Source of the DNA: JANNBN01 sp963763885
GTDB taxonomy: Bacteria > Actinomycetota > Acidimicrobiia > Acidimicrobiales > JANYDT01
Direction of reading: 5' to 3'
DNA length: 64,000 bases
Assembly: GCA_963763885.1 (NCBI GenBank)
Contig: CAVXQD010000007.1
Coordinates: 310,001-374,000, forward strand
Below, in pieces: positions 31,294 to 40,741 of the stretch. The translations under genes were made by a program, and so were the position numbers. The notes beneath the pieces are model-generated. The model had not been told where the DNA came from and did no database searches. It was given only the letters and a program-made list of their open reading frames with translations. Position 1 is the stretch's first letter. Each line of letters opens with the position of its first letter.

Positions 31294-32028
31294 TCAATCA
31301 GGGCGACGCGTCATCTGCGGAAGCAACGCAAGCTGGTCAACCGTCAACAAGCCCGAGGTGACGACATGCTCAACCAGCGCAGATCGCCGATTTTGAGCGG
31401 CCCCTCGCCGTGATGAAACGAGGCCATCGACACCTCGTCGTGCGAATTTCGCACACAAATTGTCCAGTTTTCGATTGAATTTTGTGATCGGCCAGCCAAA
31501 TCGAGCGGCGATATCGGCATTCGAAGGCAAGTCTGCCAGCGCACCTTTTCGCAGTCGAGGTTCCGCTAACGCGATGAGCAGCAGTAACTGCTCCGGCGTG
31601 AGCGGCATGTCAGACGCATCAACCGTTGTCTCTCCTGCCCGACTTAGAGGTGGCTCGAAAGGGCCGATGGACGCGGCTGCGTCGACAAGCAATTCATAAG
31701 TCGTTCCACCCGCAGCAAATCGCAGATAGCAACTTCCGAACACCAATGGCAACGAAGAGCCGGGCGCCAACGTCACACTGGTGCCGCCCGCTCGACCCTC
31801 GAGGTGCAGCGGTAGGTGGGACCCGACATTTGCCAACCACCAGAAGGTAGGGGTCCAACGGAAAGTACCCATACATCTGTGCAAGTATCGATTCGAATCA
31901 ACTTCCAAATCGGAAGATCGCCCGAACGAGAACTCACGGTCAGTCGGCACCACATACTGTTCGCCGCAGTACTCGATCGTGAGTTCGTTCACGATCCGCA
32001 ACCTCGCAGGTGTTTCCCCACGTGGCAT
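31294..32028 (-). CDS. FHA-domain protein with C-terminal helix-turn-helix-like region
   Basis: 244 residues without signal or membrane segment. The N-terminal half has the FHA pattern: FSFGRSSD, an R/H pair (NRYLHRCMG) and LANVGSHLPLHLEG, although the usual S-x-x-H is altered. Residues 145-225 are helical with NADIAARFGWPITKFNRKLD, which looks like a winged-helix or sigma-4-like DNA-binding turn. It may bind a phosphorylated partner and respond at a promoter. Its neighbour two genes upstream is a Ser/Thr kinase, the natural source of phosphothreonine. Confidence 0.65.
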   Translation of the reverse strand: MPRGETPARLRIVNELTIEYCGEQYVVPTDREFSFGRSSDLEVDSNRYLHRCMGTFRWTPTFWWLANVGSHLPLHLEGRAGGTSVTLAPGSSLPLVFGSCYLRFAAGGTTYELLVDAAASIGPFEPPLSRAGETTVDASDMPLTPEQLLLLIALAEPRLRKGALADLPSNADIAARFGWPITKFNRKLDNLCAKFARRGVDGLVSSRRGAAQNRRSALVEHVVTSGLLTVDQLALLPQMTRRPD

Positions 32029-32201
32029 CCTACAAGGCGGACGGCGAAAGTATCCGAAGCTGAGCCCAGGGGTGAGTCATTCGACACGGGGTAACCTTGG
32101 CAGACCCCGCGCAACGTGGGAGTAATGCACTGCGTTGCAGCGGCATGAATTGGCGTCAGAGCACCACCAGGAGCAGCAGGATGCCGCCCACGGCAAGGCT
32201 G

Positions 32202-32792
32202 TTACGGTAACGGGCTGCCGGTCGCCCCAGGTACTTCAGACGTTCCCACATCGCTTGAATGGTCGGAATCACTTTGAGGTGGGACCGGAACAGAAACTTC
32301 CGCCCCAAGAGCGATGCAACGAGGCGTGCTGCGCTCAATGCGGTCCGTGGATGGGTCTCGTGCCGCAACAACAACACAAAGTGCGCTTGGCAGTCCTTCA
32401 GAATCTGTCAAAGATAAATTGCTCGCGGATCCGGCAACCGGTTTGGGTTCGCCGACCAACTCACCCGGCCTCTCCGCGTCGGATATTTCGACCGTATACG
32501 CGGCGCCGAGAACCGTTCCGGACCAGCCGACCAGCAACCCACCGCCCGGCGTTCTGGTCAGTTCCGCAATAGTTGCCGGGCGAAGCGCCAAAATAGGTAC
32601 TTCTGTCACAACCACCGGAGCCGCGGTGTCAGCAACGTCGCGGGGATCGCTCCCTTGGGCCGTTCGAGTCAGCGCCACGATTCCCAGCACTATGAGGACA
32701 ATCACGAGGAACCCCACAAGTACGGGCGGGTTCGGAGGAGTCGTAACGCCATCGGAGGCGATGCTCTTCTCCGGAGCCCCTCTAGCGAACAT
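32202..32792 (-). CDS. Single-pass membrane protein with Fn3-like extracellular domain
   Basis: About 196 residues from ATG 32792, which lies eleven bases inside the kinase gene; a longer start at 32843 is possible. One membrane helix (VLVGFLVIVLIVLGIVAL) near residue 25 is followed by an Fn3-like beta domain (LLVGWSGTVLGAAYTVEISD) and a Ser/Pro-rich tail. It is coupled to the kinase and may be its sensor or anchor partner, since the kinase itself has no membrane helix. This role is inferred from the overlap. Confidence 0.55.
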   Translation of the reverse strand: MFARGAPEKSIASDGVTTPPNPPVLVGFLVIVLIVLGIVALTRTAQGSDPRDVADTAAPVVVTEVPILALRPATIAELTRTPGGGLLVGWSGTVLGAAYTVEISDAERPGELVGEPKPVAGSASNLSLTDSEGLPSALCVVVAARDPSTDRIERSTPRCIALGAEVSVPVPPQSDSDHSSDVGTSEVPGATGSPLP

Positions 32793-33942
32793 TGCGTCTC
32801 GCCCATCTGTTAGTTGCCCCTCTCCCGCGTCCAGATGGTTCAACGACCTTCCGATCCACCTTCCACTCCGACAACGGCACCCGTTCCGCTAGTGGACGCG
32901 CCGGAATCGCAAGGCCCGGTGGTCCGACTACCGTCTCTGATGCTTCATTCGAGTTGACACGCCGGTCATCAGCGGCTGGCGGGTTCGCTGAACTTTCTTC
33001 GGGGCGGTCAGCACCCAAAACGGGAAACCGGTCGGCCGAAAGTGCAAAATGTGACGCGTCCGTCGGAGTTGAAAAAAGGATTGCGTGTTCGCGGATCCCC
33101 AACCTCGTTTCGATTTCCAGAATCGTCGCGTTTACATCCTCGGCTCGGTCGGGCCTTCGACCCTGGTCTTTCTTCAGCAAGGCATCAACTAAACGTCGGA
33201 AGTCCTTGGGAACATCAACATGAGCAGGCAAGACATGATCGGAATCATTGAGTACACGACCAAAAATGACGTTCCTCGCGGGATTCTCTCCCCGATGACG
33301 CTCATGCGGCGGATGACCAACCAGCAAGCAAAACAGTGTGGAACCCAGCGCATACAAGTCTGAAGCGGTCGATGGCGCCCCGTTCCTCAAGAGCTCAGGG
33401 GCTGCGTAGTGGAGGGTATAGCGAGTGTCGTTGTCAGTCCGATCTTGATCGAGGATTGTGGCGATACCGAAATCGGAAAGTACCGGCTCGCCGAGTTGGG
33501 AAATCAGAATGTTCCCGGGTTTCAAATCGCCGTGAATAATGTCCCGTGAGTGCGCAAGCCTGAGTGCATTCGCCATCCGCGAACAAACCCGCACAGCGTG
33601 GCTGAGATCGCAGACCCCGGAACCATTAATGTACCTCGACAGACTTCCACCGGGGCACAATTCCATGGCGAGAAAAGGCTCCCCTTTGGATGTAATTCCG
33701 CCGTCGAAGACTGTCATTAAGGAGCTATCTTTGGGTAGATCCGACAACACCGACCGTTCAATCTCGAACATTCGGCTGGCTTGTTCCCCGAAAAGCCCTC
33801 GATCCAATACCTTCAGGGCGACCAGTCGACCGCCGAGGCCTACGTGGCGTGCCCTGTAAACCTTTGCCGAAGCTCCTTCGCCTAGGAGGTCGAGGATTTC
33901 GTAACCGACGATGGCCGGGCGTTCTGCTTTCGAAACTGACAT
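32782..33942 (-). CDS. Eukaryotic-like Ser/Thr protein kinase
   Basis: 386 residues. All kinase subdomains are visible: glycine loop GEGASAKV, catalytic Lys in VALKVLD, MELCPGG hinge, catalytic loop HGDLKPGN (HRD reads HGD), DFGIA, and the APE region YAAPELLRNG. The C-terminal ~110 residues are Pro/Ser-rich and disordered, with no transmembrane helix. HGD instead of HRD suggests it is not regulated by activation-loop phosphorylation. It heads the type VII-like locus and probably phosphorylates partners read by the two FHA proteins. Confidence 0.88.
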   Translation of the reverse strand: MSVSKAERPAIVGYEILDLLGEGASAKVYRARHVGLGGRLVALKVLDRGLFGEQASRMFEIERSVLSDLPKDSSLMTVFDGGITSKGEPFLAMELCPGGSLSRYINGSGVCDLSHAVRVCSRMANALRLAHSRDIIHGDLKPGNILISQLGEPVLSDFGIATILDQDRTDNDTRYTLHYAAPELLRNGAPSTASDLYALGSTLFCLLVGHPPHERHRGENPARNVIFGRVLNDSDHVLPAHVDVPKDFRRLVDALLKKDQGRRPDRAEDVNATILEIETRLGIREHAILFSTPTDASHFALSADRFPVLGADRPEESSANPPAADDRRVNSNEASETVVGPPGLAIPARPLAERVPLSEWKVDRKVVEPSGRGRGATNRWARRNVR

Positions 33943-34091
33943 CGAAGCTCTTCTCTATTCACCGCTAGGAATGACGAAAGACCAAAGGGTCAGCCTACGA
34001 CCGACCGCCATCTCGAACGTCATTCTAGGTTCCTTTGGTCCGGACGACTTGTCGGATACGGTCGAAGCCCCCAAACGGAATTGGCGGCCGG

Positions 34092-34238
34092 TTACTCTTC
34101 GTCGTCGTGGCCGGTGGTGCCCTCTTCTGGTGCGCACTTTCTCGCATAGTCGCTTTCCGGGTTGTACTTCCAGCGCACCTCACCCAATGAGCCACGGGCC
34201 ATCGGTGCGTTCGTGAAAACTATGGGGTACACACCCAT
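34092..34238 (-). CDS. Possible 48-residue small protein
   Basis: ATG 34238 opens a frame for MGVYPIVFTNAPMARGSLGE and a very acidic end (TTGHDDEE) before TAA at 34094-34092. It lies alone in the 357-base gap between the kinase and the carboxypeptidase gene. Codon use fits the neighbours, but no ribosome-binding site is clear and no family is recognised. The rest of the gap holds no feature I can name. Confidence 0.35.
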   Translation of the reverse strand: MGVYPIVFTNAPMARGSLGEVRWKYNPESDYARKCAPEEGTTGHDDEE

Positions 34239-34299
34239 CGTGGGCGAACGACCGGCGCCGACTTACGGGTAAGTCGAAGAACAGAATCTCGAAGGTCGC

Positions 34300-35520
34300 T
34301 TACCGGCCACGGAGGTGCGGCGGTTCCAATGGTGGTGGGACAAAGATCTCGGGAAGCGGCTCACGGAGCGGATCGAAAAAGCCGGGCAACGTTGGTGCAG
34401 GACCAATCCGTAGCCGAGGTCGGAAGAACTCGGTGGGGGTCTCCAACACCGTCCGGCAGAACTCGAACACCCCAGCACCAGCACTGCGCATTTCTACCAA
34501 GGCCCGTTCGTACTCGGGTTGGAAGTCTTTCAACGTTTCGGGGCTCGTCTTGGTGCCGACCTCCATCAACATCCCCATCGTCTTTGCTGCCGTGATGTTG
34601 GAGATGTGCCGAGAGTAGGCAAAGTCTTCACCAGACCCGGAGGTTGCATACAGCTTCGTTGCCGCCTGACCTGTGTTGTAGGAGATCCCATCGCTCAACT
34701 TGATGGCTTTCTTCATCCTCTGCGCGCTGGTAGAGAACCAGGTGAGGTCGGCGGGCGCGATGTACTCCTTGTACGCGTCGGTGGGGACCGTCCACATCCC
34801 CCGCACTTCGGTCTTGCCCATCTCTGGATGCTGCGCCGTGAACCGCATCGTTGGATCGGTCGTCTGATTGTGCTCATGCCCCCACGGATGGCCAACCACG
34901 TTGGAGAACGAGTGAACGTCGAGAAATCCGTTTGGCTGCAACCCCTCGATAAGACCCTGTACGTTCCTCGTCTCAGCCTCGGATTTGGGAAACGGTCCCA
35001 GGTAGGTCTCCGTGTGCGGCAGCCCCGCATCGATTCGAAGATCGAACACGAAATCGAAGTTGCGATTGATGTCTACGCCGGTGTCGTGCTTGGTGACCGG
35101 GCGCCGGTTCTTCCTCCACATCCGCTGGTTCTGATCCGCTTCGGTGTGTGCCCGGCCGTCAGGGTTGACACACGGAACTACCCAGATCTCCATCTCGTCC
35201 AGCAACCGCTGGACCTCGGTCGCCGACACCTCGTAGCCCTGGCCGACCGCCACCTTCGTCTTCGCCACGTATGCAGACGCCAGCGACCAACTCCAGGCGA
35301 CCAGCATGTCTGGGGGCATCCACTCACGCGCATGGACCCCTCCGGTGATAACAACCCGTCTGGTTGGTTGCTTCGCTGCCGACGCCAACCTCAGCGCGCA
35401 TACCGTTCGGCCCTCATGAGTCTTGAACGGAAGATCGTGCTTCGTTGCGCAACTCGGAAACAACCGGCCGATGAATTCGACCGATCGTTCGATGTCGGCC
35501 AACCGCAGATACCCGCTCAC
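34300..35520 (-). CDS. M14-family zinc carboxypeptidase
   Basis: 406 residues. Zinc ligands are visible in GGVHAREW (HxxE, near residue 62) and DVHSFS (His). The substrate-binding Arg is in GVDINRNFDF, and the catalytic Glu in LMEVG near residue 340. It would trim C-terminal residues from peptides. No signal peptide is seen; the N-terminus is short and a Pro-rich tail (PPPLEPP) ends the protein. It overlaps the small upstream gene by ATGA, so the two are coupled. Whether it is cytosolic or exported without a classical signal is open. Confidence 0.88.
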   Translation of the reverse strand: MSGYLRLADIERSVEFIGRLFPSCATKHDLPFKTHEGRTVCALRLASAAKQPTRRVVITGGVHAREWMPPDMLVAWSWSLASAYVAKTKVAVGQGYEVSATEVQRLLDEMEIWVVPCVNPDGRAHTEADQNQRMWRKNRRPVTKHDTGVDINRNFDFVFDLRIDAGLPHTETYLGPFPKSEAETRNVQGLIEGLQPNGFLDVHSFSNVVGHPWGHEHNQTTDPTMRFTAQHPEMGKTEVRGMWTVPTDAYKEYIAPADLTWFSTSAQRMKKAIKLSDGISYNTGQAATKLYATSGSGEDFAYSRHISNITAAKTMGMLMEVGTKTSPETLKDFQPEYERALVEMRSAGAGVFEFCRTVLETPTEFFRPRLRIGPAPTLPGFFDPLREPLPEIFVPPPLEPPHLRGR

Positions 35521-35855
35521 GATCGGCCCTCCGCGGGGTCGGTCTCGCCACCGCCGCGGCCACCACGAAGCTCACTCATCGGCAGCCCCCACTGCTCGGC
35601 CCAAGCCGCGAGATGAGGCGCGAACAGTTCGTTGATGTCACCTTCGGGAACCGGCAGTTCTTCGACGTCCCACCCGGCTTCACGCAACCGGCCGAACACA
35701 TCGGGATCAAGCTCCACAAGGGCGGACACCCGGTTGGCTGTCGTTGAAACTGAGCACCGGTCCACCTCGAAACGCCCAAACCCGGCCAGATCATGCAGCC
35801 CGGCACCCGCAGGGGCTCGCACCACAACTTCTCGAAACGACTGAGACGATTCCAC
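35517..35855 (-). CDS. Small acidic protein coupled to M14 carboxypeptidase
   Basis: 112 residues from GTG 35855, chosen because AGGAAAGGA lies about eight bases upstream. It contains VRAPAGAGLHDLAGFGRFEV and an acidic LVELDPDVFGRLREAGWDVE stretch, then a Gly-rich tail. The layout resembles short propeptide- or inhibitor-like partners, but no family is recognised. The ATGA overlap with the protease gene suggests that the two proteins act together, perhaps as inhibitor or chaperone. Confidence 0.55.
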   Translation of the reverse strand: MESSQSFREVVVRAPAGAGLHDLAGFGRFEVDRCSVSTTANRVSALVELDPDVFGRLREAGWDVEELPVPEGDINELFAPHLAAWAEQWGLPMSELRGGRGGGETDPAEGRS

Positions 35856-35989
35856 GGAATGGTCCTTTCCTGTTGCGGCGCACCAGGTGATTGGGTCGGT
35901 GGAGCGGTTACCCCAAGCTTGAACTGTTTGCGCGGATCGGTCCATCAGCAGGACACGTGATTGATTCGACCACAAAGGCGAGCTCGCTG

Positions 35990-36193
35990 CGCTGGTTGGC
36001 CAGGTCCCGCTCCGTGGGTGGCGGGTCCCGCTGCGTAGTGGCGGGCCTCCTCCGGTTCCCTCCCACCGTGCTCGCTTCGCTGCGCGCGGCGGGGCCCTCC
36101 CTTCGGGTCACCCCCCACCCACTCCGCTGCGTTGGACGACGCGGCTTCGCCAGGGCGCCGATACTCCGGCGCCCTGGTGAGGCTGAGTTTGGG
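35990..36193. repeat. HNH-element 3' structured flank, copy A
   Basis: A GC-rich segment found in four copies (here, 39187, 44222 and 51536), each immediately past the stop codon of a DUF222-HNH gene. It contains a perfect hairpin CCAGGGCGCC - GATACTCC - GGCGCCCTGG at 36150-36177, about 17 bases beyond the gene end, and a CTCGCTTCGCTGCGCG core with flanking complementary arms. There is no U-tract, so a standard terminator is not proved. Conservation with the gene shows it is part of the duplicated element. Confidence 0.7.
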
Positions 36194-37558
36194 TTATAGC
36201 AACGTTGGTTTTGTGGTGGGGTGTGGGGGGCCGTGTAACAGGGTGCCGTTGGGGAGCCTCGCTGTGAGTGCTGGGCCGTCCCAGGCGAGTTTGATGCCTT
36301 GGCGGTGGACTTCACGATGATGATAAGCACACAGAAGAACCAGATTTGGAAGCTCATGCGCTCCCCCGTTCTCACGTTCCAGAATGTGGTGGATCTCACA
36401 CCACCTCGCCGGCCGGCCACAATGAGGGAACCGGCAACACCGGTCCCTGACCACAACTGCTTTGCGGTTCCTTGCCGGTACCGCCCTCAACGGTGTGCCG
36501 ACGTCGAACGGTTGGCCTTTCAACGTCGCCGCGACCGCGGTGAACGTCGCATCACACATCACCTGACCCAACTGCCAATTCCGCAGGAAATAGCCGCCGG
36601 TGGTATGCGCGGAACCGTCCGCCGTGTGGAACACCACATTCACATTCGGGCGTTCATTCCCCAGATGCACACGGTCCTGCTCTGCAAGGAACGACTGACA
36701 CCACTCAATAAACCCATCAGCACGACGTTGGGCTGGTGTCCGCGGGTCATCCTTCGACGGGGCAGGAGTGACAGCCGCAAGCACGGCTTGGACTGCTTCA
36801 CCAGCAACCGGGTCAAACACACCGTTGAGCCGCCACATCCCATCCAACATCAACGTCAACTGAAGACGCCGAGCATCGAACTGGCGGTCCTCCTTACCAG
36901 GCTGATTCGGATCACACAGTTCATCATCCGCGAGCGCAACCCACCGCTGCACCAACTGTGAGAACAACGACGCGTCCAGCCATACCGCCGCCTGGACAAA
37001 CACATGCTGATCACGCTGCGCAAGAGCAAGACGCTTCCTGGACACGCTCGCCGACAAGCACCTGAGATGCGCGGCACTGAACGTCCCCGCCAACACCGCC
37101 GCAGCAACCTCAGGCAAATCCTCCAACAGTTTCGCCTGTTCGCAACGGGCATGACCCTCCGTGCGACGCGAACCAGTCTTCGCAGCCATCCACGAACCAA
37201 TATCGCGAAACCCCAACTCACGAAACTCAGCCTCCTTCGCGAACTTCGCGACCGTACGCGTACACACCAACTCGGCAGTATCCACCAACCGTCGAACGGC
37301 CACAACATCATCAGCACACAGAACATGTTCAGACACGTACAACATCAACCGGGCGAACCCCTCGCCCAGCCCTTCCGTGATGTCCACCAACGCCGCGTCC
37401 ACATAAAAAGTATACACCGAGTGATCGAACTGGTGTTCGTGATCACAACCAGTGATCACCCCATCGTCAACACAAACAGCCCTGTGACCAGCCACAACAC
37501 GCCGCCACCCGATGCAGACATAGACACCGGCCGGGACACCGCTACCGTTCAATTGCAT
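36194..37558 (-). CDS. DUF222-HNH endonuclease (REP13E12-like), copy A, intact
   Basis: 454 residues from ATG 37558; codons further upstream lie in the antisense of a WecA-like fragment. The DUF222 region (about 30-330) includes AELVCTRTVAKFAKEAEF and LTLMLDGMWRLNGVFDP. The C-terminal HNH nuclease has CRFPHCGRPARWCEIHHILE then LVLLCAYHHREVHRQG, with paired Cys ligands and the catalytic His. Such genes are the REP13E12 repeats of mycobacteria, some of which serve as prophage attachment sites. This is the only unbroken copy of four and could supply nuclease to the others. Confidence 0.85.
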   Translation of the reverse strand: MQLNGSGVPAGVYVCIGWRRVVAGHRAVCVDDGVITGCDHEHQFDHSVYTFYVDAALVDITEGLGEGFARLMLYVSEHVLCADDVVAVRRLVDTAELVCTRTVAKFAKEAEFRELGFRDIGSWMAAKTGSRRTEGHARCEQAKLLEDLPEVAAAVLAGTFSAAHLRCLSASVSRKRLALAQRDQHVFVQAAVWLDASLFSQLVQRWVALADDELCDPNQPGKEDRQFDARRLQLTLMLDGMWRLNGVFDPVAGEAVQAVLAAVTPAPSKDDPRTPAQRRADGFIEWCQSFLAEQDRVHLGNERPNVNVVFHTADGSAHTTGGYFLRNWQLGQVMCDATFTAVAATLKGQPFDVGTPLRAVPARNRKAVVVRDRCCRFPHCGRPARWCEIHHILERENGGAHELPNLVLLCAYHHREVHRQGIKLAWDGPALTARLPNGTLLHGPPHPTTKPTLL

Positions 37559-37928
37559 GGCAATTACAGGAGCCGCCCAGGCCGGAGCCAGCCTTGGCTT
37601 CCCACCGCACAACGCACCAAAAGCCCGGCTGTTCCTCGGACACATCGGCAGCTACTTCACCGGCTGCTGGATCGCCATGCTCACAGCCGCAGCATGGCTT
37701 GCCGGCGCCAACCCGCTGGTTGCCCTTGCACCATCTGGGCTGTATCTGGCAGACACAGCCACCACCCTGGCCCGTCGAGCATTACGTGGCGAGTCGCTAT
37801 TCGACGCCCACCGCGAACACGCCTACCAACGCCTTGCAGTCGCCTGGGGCGGCCACACGCCAGCAGCGGCCTTCTACGCAGTTCTCCAAGTGGCGCTGTG
37901 CTTTGTTGCGTGGCTCACGACGCGTTGA
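37557..37928 (+). pseudogene. Duplicated 3' third of the WecA/MraY-family gene, copy A
   Basis: This segment repeats the end of the gene at 4357-5287, beginning exactly at the HNH start codon. It reads AGASLGFPPHNAPKARLFLG, then HIGSYFTGCWIAML, and ends with the same VAWLTTR tail and stop. It lacks the first two thirds of the enzyme, and the catalytic GDIGS motif is HIGS, so it cannot be active. The nucleotide match to the parent gene is high, implying a recent duplication joined to the HNH element. Confidence 0.85.
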
Positions 37929-37990
37929 TGGACCTGAAGATCCGCCTAAACGCACTGGAGCACAGATCAACGGTGTTGCAGATTGACAGC

Positions 37991-38027
37991 TTGACAGATT
38001 CTCGTCTCGTGTAAGTACAATCTGGAT
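37991..38027 (+). promoter_or_regulatory. Leaderless promoter of RES-Xre operon
   Basis: TTGACA at 37991-37996 and TACAAT at 38016-38021 are separated by 19 bases, and the ATG at 38028 lies six bases after the -10 box. Transcription would start at or next to the ATG, giving a leaderless mRNA. No Shine-Dalgarno is present. Confidence 0.6.
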
Positions 38028-38702
38028 ATGCCACAGACGCATGGACACCCGATCAAGTCAAAGAGCCGTTCGCCCTTCACAAGTCAAAGGAAGTCTGGGA
38101 CGCTCGAACTCACGGTCCCGTCGGGTCCGTTGCCCGCCCACGTGCAGGGATACGTCGACGTCTATTCTGTCGTACCTCGCCCAGCGGTTATCGAATTGCC
38201 GACAAACACGGCAATTCTGGTTGAGTCCTTCGCATCGACCCTCCAACTCGCTGGCCTCGAGGTCGAGGACGAAACCGCTGCTGCTGGACTCGGAGCAGAA
38301 GCGGCACGGTTCCTCATTGCCCAGCACAAGTGGGCCACACTTGTTGGCGACACGCTGGACACGGCCGCTGTTCGGCAGCTGCTCGGTCTCACACGCCAAG
38401 CACTCGAAGCGCGGCGACGCAACGGATCGTTACTTGGGCTGGCTTCGGATCGCAGCGGGACGCTCTATCCCCGGTGGCAGTTCGACAGCAGACACAAACG
38501 GATTCGCCCCGAGATCGCATCGATCGTCAGCCGGTTTCGTAACGAAGCCCGCGACGTCACCGAAGCAACCATTGTCTCGTGGGCGTCAGCTCACCAGGCC
38601 GATCTCGATGGCGAAACACCCGCTGACTGGCTGGTCGCCGGGAAGGACACGCAACGCCTGTTAGTCGCCGCCACGAGAACGGCTGCTCATCTCGCCCAAT
38701 GA
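38028..38702 (+). CDS. Xre/MbcA-ParS-type antitoxin
   Basis: 224 residues. The C-terminal ~110 residues have the antitoxin pattern: a helical VRQLLGLTRQALEARRRNGS (helix-turn-helix-like), LYPRWQFD, and a final ADWLVAGKDTQRLLVAATRT segment that blocks the toxin active site in this family. The N-terminal ~80 residues carry a less conserved extension. Its stop overlaps the toxin start at 38699. It would neutralise the RES toxin and repress the operon. A copy of its last ~35 codons sits at 43697. Confidence 0.75.
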   Translation: MPQTHGHPIKSKSRSPFTSQRKSGTLELTVPSGPLPAHVQGYVDVYSVVPRPAVIELPTNTAILVESFASTLQLAGLEVEDETAAAGLGAEAARFLIAQHKWATLVGDTLDTAAVRQLLGLTRQALEARRRNGSLLGLASDRSGTLYPRWQFDSRHKRIRPEIASIVSRFRNEARDVTEATIVSWASAHQADLDGETPADWLVAGKDTQRLLVAATRTAAHLAQ

Positions 38703-39184
38703 GTTCAGGGCTCGACAGCAGTCTCGATTGGCGTCGTTTCCCCATGCGGACCGTGGGACCAAAACTCGAATTGCACCGGGTCCACCGCTCAGCCAACGGG
38801 TTCGCATGGTTCGCGAACAACTCGGTGTTTCGCTTCGATCCGCCCGTCTCCCACACCTCCAAATTTGGAACCTGTTACTTCAGCTACTCGCCGATCGGTG
38901 CCTTCATGGAGACGATGGGCCGAGCACCCTTCGTTGATCGGGCTACCGAGATCGACATTCGAGTAATGACGACGACTCGGTTGGCTCAAGCTCGTCGCGT
39001 CGCCGATCTCACCAGTCGGCGAGCAGTGGGGTTCGGCATCGACAACTCGTACTCCGCTGGTGCCGATTACGGCCCCTCGCAGGCGTTAGCTGCGCTGCTC
39101 TTCGACTCCGGATTTGCCGGAATCCACTACAAGATCAGACACGACCCGGCCGGGCTGATCAACGCAGTGATCGTTCGCGTGTGA
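38699..39184 (+). CDS. RES-domain toxin (NAD-degrading type)
   Basis: 161 residues. The RES core is recognisable: an early Arg in LHRVHRSAN, the FGTCYFSYSPIGAFMET block with its Glu, and a late Ser in DYGPSQALAALLFDSGFAGI. RES toxins of the MbcT type degrade NAD and stop growth when released from the antitoxin. The ATG overlaps the antitoxin stop. Directly downstream is the hairpin flank of HNH copy B, so the pair sits between two HNH elements. Confidence 0.8.
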   Translation: MSSGLDSSLDWRRFPMRTVGPKLELHRVHRSANGFAWFANNSVFRFDPPVSHTSKFGTCYFSYSPIGAFMETMGRAPFVDRATEIDIRVMTTTRLAQARRVADLTSRRAVGFGIDNSYSAGADYGPSQALAALLFDSGFAGIHYKIRHDPAGLINAVIVRV

Positions 39185-39186
39185 GA

Positions 39187-39375
39187 CCGCCGCCGATAGT
39201 CCCGCTACGTGGGTGGCGGGTCCTGCCTCCTCCGGTTCCCTCCCCTCGTGCTCGCTTCGCTGCGCGCGAGGGGCCCCTCCCTTCGGGTCACCCCCCACCC
39301 ACTCCGCTGGTTGGACGCGGCTTCGCCAGGGCGCCGATACTCCGACGCCCTGGTGAGGCTGAGTTTGGGGTGGTG
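39187..39375. repeat. HNH-element 3' structured flank, copy B
   Basis: Second copy of the GC-rich flank described at 35990. The hairpin CCAGGGCGCC/GACGCCCTGG has one mismatch. The palindrome GAGGGGCCCCTC is also present. Confidence 0.7.
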
Positions 39376-40741
39376 CTACAGCAACGTTGGTTTCGTTGTG
39401 GGGTGTGGGGGGCCGTGTAACAGGGTGCCGTTCGGGAGCCTCGCTGTTAATGCTGGGCCGTCCCAGGCGAGTTTGATGCCTTGCCGGTGGACTTCACGGT
39501 GATGATAAGCACACAGAAGAACCAGATTTGGGAGCTCATGCGCTCCCCCGTTCTCACGTTCCAGAATGTGGTGGATCTCACACCACCTCGCCGGCCGGCC
39601 ACAATGCGGGAACCGGCAACACCGGTCACGGACGACCACGGCTTTGCGGTTCCTTGCCGGGATCGCCCTCAACGGTGTGCCGACGTCGAAGGGTTGGCCT
39701 TTCAACGTCGCCGCCACAGCGGTGAACGTGGCGTCGCACATCACCTGAGCCAGCTGCCAATTCCGGAGGAAATGGCCGCCGGTCGTGTGCGCGGAACCAT
39801 CCGCCGTGTGGAACACCACGTTCACATTCGGGCGTTCATTACCCAAATGCACACGGTCCTGCTCTGCAAGGAACGACTGACACCACTCAATGAACCCGTC
39901 AGCCCGACGTTGGGCTGGTGTCCGCGGATCGTCCTTGGACGGGGCCGGGGTGACAGCCGCAAGGACCGCTTGGACGGCTTCACCCGCGACCGGGTCAAAC
40001 ACACCGTTGAGCCGCCACATCCCATCCAACATCAACGTCAACTGCAACCGGCGCGGCATCGAACTGGCGGTCCTCCTTGCCAGGCTGGCTGGGATCACAC
40101 AGTTCGTCGTCCGCGAGCGCAACCCAACGCTGGACCAGTTGTGAAAACAATGACGCGTCCAACCACACTGCTGCGTTCACAAACACATGCTGATCACGTT
40201 GCGCCAACGGGAGACGTTTCCTGGACACGCTCGCCGACAAGCACCTGAGATGCGCGGCGCTGAACGTCCCGGCCAACACCGCGGCAGCAACCTCAGGCAA
40301 ATCTTCCAACAGCTTGGCCTGTTCGCAACGGGCATGACCTTCCGTGCGACGAGACCCAGTCTTCGCAGCCATCCACGAACCAATATCGCGGAACCCCAAC
40401 TCACGAAACTCAGCCTCCTTCGCGAACTTCGCGACCGTACGCGTACACACCAACTCGGCAGTATCAACAAGCCGCCTAACAGCAACCACATCATCTGCAC
40501 ACAGAACATGTTCAGACACGTACAACATCAACCTGGCGAACCCCTCGCCAAGCCCTTCCGTGATGTCCACCAACGCCGCGTCCACACAGAAAGTATACAC
40601 CGGATGATCGAACTGGTGTTCGTGATCACAACCAGTGATCACCCCATCGTCAACACAAACAACCCTGCGACCAGCCACAACACGCCGCCACCCGATGCAG
40701 ACATAGACACCGGCCGGGACACCGCTACCGTTCAATTGCAT
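39376..40741 (-). pseudogene. DUF222-HNH gene, copy B, one frameshift
   Basis: Nearly identical in layout to copy A, from the same ATG (40741) to the same TLL ending. One extra base near 40060 (GGCGCGGCATC against GGCGGGCATC in copy D) shifts the frame in the middle of DUF222. The HNH motifs in the second frame are intact. If the extra base is a sequencing error, the gene is functional; otherwise it is a pseudogene. Confidence 0.8.

Noticed and set aside
36194..37558. Intein or group I/II intron
   Set aside because: The HNH gene is antisense to the interrupted gene, lacks splicing blocks, and the 5' part of the host gene is not on the other side.
37004..38014. Plus-strand frame of 336 codons across the HNH gene and WecA fragment
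   Set aside because: Mostly antisense of the HNH gene; the same antisense frame recurs in all copies because the gene is conserved, not because it codes.
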